From positions 16,221 to 25,216 of the forward strand of contig NYVQ01000032.1 of the NCBI GenBank assembly GCA_002684695.1: 8,996 bases of DNA, given 5' to 3'. The stretch's first letter is position 1; each line of letters starts with the position of its first letter. The notes under the pieces are model-generated. The model searched no databases. It was not told where the DNA came from and worked only from the letters and a program-made list of their open reading frames with translations. A program made the translations under genes and the position numbers. Of this stretch, positions 5,940-8,996 are shown piece after piece. This DNA comes from SAR116 cluster bacterium. GTDB lineage: Bacteria; Pseudomonadota; Alphaproteobacteria; Puniceispirillales; GCA-002684695.

Positions 5940-6338
5940 ATGAATAAAGCGCAAAGTGGTTGGACAGATGAAAGATTAGTAAAGTTACGTGAACTTTGGG
6001 ATCAAAAACTTTCAATTTCTAAAATTGGAGAAGCTCTAGGTGTTTCAAGAAATGCAATAGCTGGTAAGGCACATAGGTTAGGTTTAGAAAAAAGACAGTC
6101 GCCTATAAAACCCTCTAAGAAAGAAAATGAGTCAAGTAATGATTGGAATGAACAAAAACTTGGGCCTAAACCACTAAGAATAATTTTAAGAAACCTTGAA
6201 TGGTCTCGTAATAAATGTTTGTGGCCTACTGGAGACCCTAAAAACCCTGACTTTAATTTTTGTGGTGATCCTGTTTTAACTGGTAAGCCATATTGTTTGA
6301 ATCATTGTGCTTTAGCATATAACAACTCTAAAGATTAA
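5940..6338 (+). CDS. gcrA: GcrA cell-cycle regulator
   Basis: GcrA is an alphaproteobacterial transcription factor that binds sigma70 region 2 and activates many cell-cycle promoters, typically those carrying CcrM-methylated GANTC sites. The 132-residue protein has the N-terminal helix-turn-helix (about 7-50: GWTDERLVKLRELW, then SISKIGEALGVSRNAIAGKAHRLGL). A short charged linker (51-75) follows. The C-terminal sigma-interaction domain has CLWPTGDPKNPDFNFCG (93-109) and KPYCLNHCALAY (116-127). It is shorter than the Caulobacter protein (about 170 residues as I recall), mainly in the linker; both functional ends are intact. C93, C108, C119 and H122 form a set that could bind a metal. It is the last gene of the plus-strand run and ends one base before the convergent helicase gene. 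No CcrM methyltransferase gene is in the window. Identity is secure. Confidence 0.95.
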   Translation: MNKAQSGWTDERLVKLRELWDQKLSISKIGEALGVSRNAIAGKAHRLGLEKRQSPIKPSKKENESSNDWNEQKLGPKPLRIILRNLEWSRNKCLWPTGDPKNPDFNFCGDPVLTGKPYCLNHCALAYNNSKD

Positions 6339-6339
6339 T

Positions 6340-7557
6340 TTACCTTTTTAGAAAATTTGGGACATGGTCGCTTTCATTAATTGTATTAAAGTTATAGTCG
6401 TCAATAATTTCAGATTTCTTTTTAGTATTTAAATCTAAAACATCTATTTTACTATTTATTAAATTTTCTATTTCACCTATACTCTTTAAATCATCTTTGG
6501 AAAAAAAAGTTATAGCTACCCCTTTTTTTCCAGCTCTACCCGTTCTTCCAATTCTGTGAATATAGTCTTCTGGGTTATTAGGTACATCATAGTTTATAAC
6601 ATGTGAAATGTTATTAACATCTAGTCCTCTGCCAGCAACATCTGATGCAATTAAAATTTTATTTGAAGCATTTTTAAAATTATTCAAGGCTTCATTTCTT
6701 TTTGATTGAACTAAATCACCATGAAAGGTAATTGTTTGAAATTTTTTCCTAATTAAATTTTTGGATAAGATGTCTATATCTTTTTTTCTATTGCAAAAAA
6801 TGACAGTATTTTGTGTATCAAGACTAAATAATACTTCTTCAAGTAAAGATAACTTATTTTTGTTATTACATTTCACCAATTTTTGAGATATCGTATTAGA
6901 AGTGGAAGACGGTGGTGAAACTTCAATTAATTTAGGGTTTATAACAAATTTTTTGCCAATTTTGACTATTTCTTTACTAAGGGTAGCCGAAAAAAATAAA
7001 GTTTGTCTAATTTTTGGCAGTTTGCTACATATAAACTCAATGTCTGGTATAAAGCCCATATCAAGCATCCTGTCAGCTTCATCGATAACTAATATTTTGA
7101 GATCATTGAGTAAAATATTACCCCTGTTTATATGGTCTATAAGCCTACCAGGTGTAGCAATTAGAACATCAACTCCTTTATTTAATTCTTTATCTTGATC
7201 GCCTAATTGGGTGCCTCCTATTAACAGAGAAACTACCAATTTATGATATTTTGCAATTTTTTTAAAATATTCTGAAATTTGATCTGCTAATTCTCTTGTT
7301 GGTGATAAAATTAGAGATCTAGGCATTCTAGCCTTTGATTTTTGTGAATTCAAAATATCAACGATTGGCAATACAAATGATGCAGTTTTGCCTGTGCCAG
7401 TTTGCGCACAACCAAGTACATCTCTACCCATTAAAGCTATCGGTATGGATTTTGATTGGATTGGTGTAGGTTTTTTGTAACCTAAATTTTTTAAAGATTC
7501 TAATATATTTTCTGATAATCCTAGACTTTTAAATTCTAGCTGCTCATTTTCAGACAA
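6340..7557 (-). CDS. rhlE: DEAD-box ATP-dependent RNA helicase, RhlE type, TTG start
   Basis: The helicase unwinds short RNA duplexes with ATP, with family roles in ribosome assembly, RNA decay and cold adaptation. All motifs are intact in the 405-residue protein: Q motif GYKKPTPIQ (26-34), I AQTGTGKT (51-58), Ia PTRELA (86-91), GG (114-115), Ib TPGR (135-138), II DEAD (159-162), III SAT (190-192), IV VIFCNRKK (252-259), V ASDVAGRGLDV (304-314), VI HRIGRTGRAG (334-343). The C-terminal tail of about 50 residues is short, without the long basic extension of many RhlE proteins. The start must be TTG at 7557. The frame is open upstream only to a stop at 7588-7590 and contains no ATG or GTG, and AAGG sits eight bases before the TTG. 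It follows parE on the same strand with a 71-bp gap holding a possible promoter. The exact paralog (RhlE versus SrmB/DeaD) is judged from the compact architecture. Confidence 0.93.
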   Translation of the reverse strand: MSENEQLEFKSLGLSENILESLKNLGYKKPTPIQSKSIPIALMGRDVLGCAQTGTGKTASFVLPIVDILNSQKSKARMPRSLILSPTRELADQISEYFKKIAKYHKLVVSLLIGGTQLGDQDKELNKGVDVLIATPGRLIDHINRGNILLNDLKILVIDEADRMLDMGFIPDIEFICSKLPKIRQTLFFSATLSKEIVKIGKKFVINPKLIEVSPPSSTSNTISQKLVKCNNKNKLSLLEEVLFSLDTQNTVIFCNRKKDIDILSKNLIRKKFQTITFHGDLVQSKRNEALNNFKNASNKILIASDVAGRGLDVNNISHVINYDVPNNPEDYIHRIGRTGRAGKKGVAITFFSKDDLKSIGEIENLINSKIDVLDLNTKKKSEIIDDYNFNTINESDHVPNFLKR

Positions 7558-7565
7558 GATTTGGA

Positions 7566-7569
7566 CCTT
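7566..7569 (-). promoter_or_regulatory. Ribosome binding site for the TTG start of the helicase gene
   Basis: On the minus strand TAAGGTCCAAATC precedes TTG. AAGG lies eight bases before the start codon. This decides the start, because no ATG or GTG lies between the upstream in-frame stop (7588-7590) and the conserved LEFKSLGL segment. Confidence 0.6.
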
Positions 7570-7586
7570 ACTTATTAATTGATCGG

Positions 7587-7615
7587 TTTATAGTCAATGA
7601 AATTATAAATGTAAA
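7587..7615 (-). promoter_or_regulatory. Candidate sigma70 promoter for rhlE
   Basis: On the minus strand there is TTTACA (7615-7610, 5/6 to -35), a 17-base spacer and TATAAA (7592-7587, 5/6 to -10). Transcription would start near 7580, about 22 bases before the TTG start. It is the best promoter match in the window and lies wholly in the parE-rhlE gap. It would let the helicase be expressed apart from parE. The AT-rich background keeps confidence moderate. Confidence 0.42.
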
Positions 7616-7628
7616 GTTTATAGGTACA

Positions 7629-8996
7629 TTAAATATCTAATTCATCTAAAATTGAAATAGCATTATTTTGAATATATTCAAATCTTTTGTCAGCTTTTTT
7701 GCCCATTAAAATATCAACCAACCTGTCAACATCTCTCCTTTTATCTGCCTCTTCAATATTTCTATTTGGTAAGTTAACTTTTATAAGCTTTCTATTTTCT
7801 TTAGACATTGTTGTTTCTCTTAATTGTTTAGGTGGCATTTCACCTAAACCTTTGAAGCGACTAACTTCTACGTTCTTTGAATCTTTGAAAATTTTTTTAA
7901 TTATTAGATCTTTTTGCTTTTCATCTAAAGCATATTCACTGACATCTCCTAAGGTTAATCTGTAAAGAGGTGGTTGAGCCAAAAATAGGTTTCCATTTTC
8001 AATAACTGAAGGCATTTCTAAATAAAAAAAGGTCATTAGTAAGGCGGCTATGTGAGCTCCATCAACATCAGCATCAGTCATAATGATAATTTTTCCATAC
8101 CTTAAATCAAACATATTCTTTGATTTATATCCTAATGCAAGTTTTAGATCAGATAATTCTTGATTATTAATAGACTTGTCTTTTGAAGCGCTTGCAACAT
8201 TAAGAATTTTACCTCTTAAAGGCAAAATTGCTTGGGTTTGTCTATCTCTTGCTTGTTTTGCACTGCCTCCAGCACTATCACCTTCAACAATAAATAATTC
8301 AGTATCAAGTAATTCATTAGATGAGCAATCTGCTAATTTTCCAGGTAATCTAAATTTTTTAGTAGCGGATTTCCGGTCAATTTCTTTTTCTTTTTTTCTT
8401 CTTTTCCTATCTTCCATTTTGCTAATGGCTAAATCAAGTAAGTCATTAGCTCTTAAAGCATCAGAAGATAACCAATAATCTAATGGGTCTCTAATTATAT
8501 TTAATAATTGTTTATTAATCTCTGTATTAACAAGTTTTTCTTTAGTTTGCCCTTGAAATTGTGGTTCTTTCAAAAAAATTGATATAATTACAGCTGTATC
8601 AGAAAATATATCATCAATAATTAAATCTTGAGCCTTTTTATTGCCCGAAAGTTCACCCCAAGTTTTAAAACCTTTTAATATGGCATTTTTAAACCCATTT
8701 TCATGTGTCCCCCCTAGAGGTGTGCTAATTGTATTGCAATGACTTTTGAAAATGCTATCCTCACCGGATGTAAACCAATTCATAATCCATTCAATTGAAT
8801 TATTCTCAAATTTAGCAGTGCCAGAAAATGGTTCAGATGATAGGATTGATTTATTTGTAGTTAAATCATTAAGATAGTCATTAATTCCATTAGGAAATTT
8901 AAACTTTAAACTTTCACTGGTATTAAATTTATCTGCAAGAGAAGAATTGCACTTCCATCTAATTTCTATACCTTTCGTTAAATACGCTTTAGTTTT
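7629..8996 (-). CDS. parE: DNA topoisomerase IV subunit B, C-terminal two thirds (5' end outside window)
   Basis: ParE is the ATPase and TOPRIM subunit of topoisomerase IV, which with ParC decatenates daughter chromosomes. The frame stays open to base 8996, so 455 residues are present and the N-terminal ATP-binding domain (around 200 residues) is missing; an ATG at 8783 is internal. Numbered from the window edge, the transducer domain (to about 215) includes TPLGGTHENG (92-101) and EPQFQGQTKEKL (144-155). The TOPRIM domain has EGDSAGGSAKQARDR (238-252; E238) and the metal-binding IMTDADVDGAHI (305-316; D308, D310, D312). LPLRGKILNV and RFKGLGEM follow, with a normal C-terminus ending LDELDI. 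ParE rather than GyrB is favoured by KQARDRQTQAILPLRGKILNVASAS, DGAHIAALLMTFFYLEMP and the absence of a GyrB TOPRIM insertion. It lies 71 bp upstream of rhlE on the same strand. Confidence 0.95.
   Translation of the reverse strand, partial: KTKAYLTKGIEIRWKCNSSLADKFNTSESLKFKFPNGINDYLNDLTTNKSILSSEPFSGTAKFENNSIEWIMNWFTSGEDSIFKSHCNTISTPLGGTHENGFKNAILKGFKTWGELSGNKKAQDLIIDDIFSDTAVIISIFLKEPQFQGQTKEKLVNTEINKQLLNIIRDPLDYWLSSDALRANDLLDLAISKMEDRKRRKKEKEIDRKSATKKFRLPGKLADCSSNELLDTELFIVEGDSAGGSAKQARDRQTQAILPLRGKILNVASASKDKSINNQELSDLKLALGYKSKNMFDLRYGKIIIMTDADVDGAHIAALLMTFFYLEMPSVIENGNLFLAQPPLYRLTLGDVSEYALDEKQKDLIIKKIFKDSKNVEVSRFKGLGEMPPKQLRETTMSKENRKLIKVNLPNRNIEEADKRRDVDRLVDILMGKKADKRFEYIQNNAISILDELDI

Larger units (their letters stand above)
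3021..6338 (+). other. Probable five-gene operon: LysM protein, CDP-alcohol transferase, msrB, AroE-like, gcrA
   Basis: Five genes follow one another on the plus strand with gaps of -1, 10, 9 and 33 bp. The first junction is a TAATG stop/start overlap. The msrB ribosome site starts inside the stop codon of the gene before it. I see no hairpin-plus-T-run or promoter with room to act in the first three gaps. The 33-bp gap before gcrA could hide a promoter reaching back into the AroE-like gene, so gcrA may also be transcribed separately. Co-transcription is inferred from spacing alone. Confidence 0.65.

Noticed and set aside
6902..7198. Plus-strand open frame inside the helicase gene
   Set aside because: Antisense to motifs I to III of a conserved DEAD-box protein; no recognisable domain.
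7687..8478. Plus-strand open frames inside parE (7687-7965, 8176-8478)
   Set aside because: Antisense to the TOPRIM and C-terminal regions of parE; hydrophobic low-information translations typical of AT-rich reverse strands.
7629..8996. GyrB instead of ParE
   Set aside because: TOPRIM-region wording (KQARDRQTQAILPLRGKILNVASAS, DGAHIAALLMTFF) matches alphaproteobacterial ParE and no GyrB-type insertion is present.
1..8996. Mobile element, CRISPR array, defence system, tRNA or riboswitch
   Set aside because: No direct-repeat arrays, transposase, integrase, terminal repeats or RNA fold could be seen; base composition is even and all genes are ordinary chromosomal families.

Overview
The window is about 9 kb of AT-rich (roughly 30% G+C by eye), tightly packed bacterial chromosome. 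It most likely comes from a free-living alphaproteobacterium with a streamlined genome. The best taxonomic marker is a clear GcrA cell-cycle regulator (5940-6338), a family characteristic of Alphaproteobacteria. The eukaryote-like NADP isocitrate dehydrogenase and the alphaproteobacterial style of ParE agree with this. Nearly every base is coding, and the only real non-coding gap is 2871-3020. I saw no tRNA, rRNA, CRISPR array, insertion sequence or phage gene.

Layout. (1) 1-1656 (+): the 3' two thirds of alaS, cut by the window edge. (2) 1653-2870 (-): icd, converging on alaS so that both stop codons share one TTAA. (3) 2871-3020: a 150-bp, almost pure A/T divergent promoter region with an A/T inverted repeat and a perfect 14-bp palindrome. 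(4) 3021-6338 (+): a compact five-gene run. It encodes a membrane-anchored Ig-like/LysM protein, a CDP-alcohol phosphatidyltransferase, methionine sulfoxide reductase MsrB, a shikimate-dehydrogenase-like oxidoreductase and GcrA. Gaps are -1, 10, 9 and 33 bp. (5) 6340-7557 (-): an RhlE-type DEAD-box RNA helicase that starts at TTG and ends 1 nt from gcrA. (6) 7629-8996 (-): the 3' two thirds of parE (topoisomerase IV subunit B), cut by the window edge and upstream of rhlE on the same strand.

Most of this is housekeeping: translation, TCA cycle, chromosome decatenation, RNA remodelling. The most interesting part is the five-gene run, which puts two envelope genes, one protein-repair gene, an AroE-like enzyme with an altered substrate pocket and a cell-cycle transcription factor on one probable transcript. 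I do not see a clearly new defence or mobile system. The points worth a second look are the non-canonical AroE-like enzyme, the gcrA operon context, the short GcrA with a conserved Cys/His set, and the palindrome in the divergent promoter.
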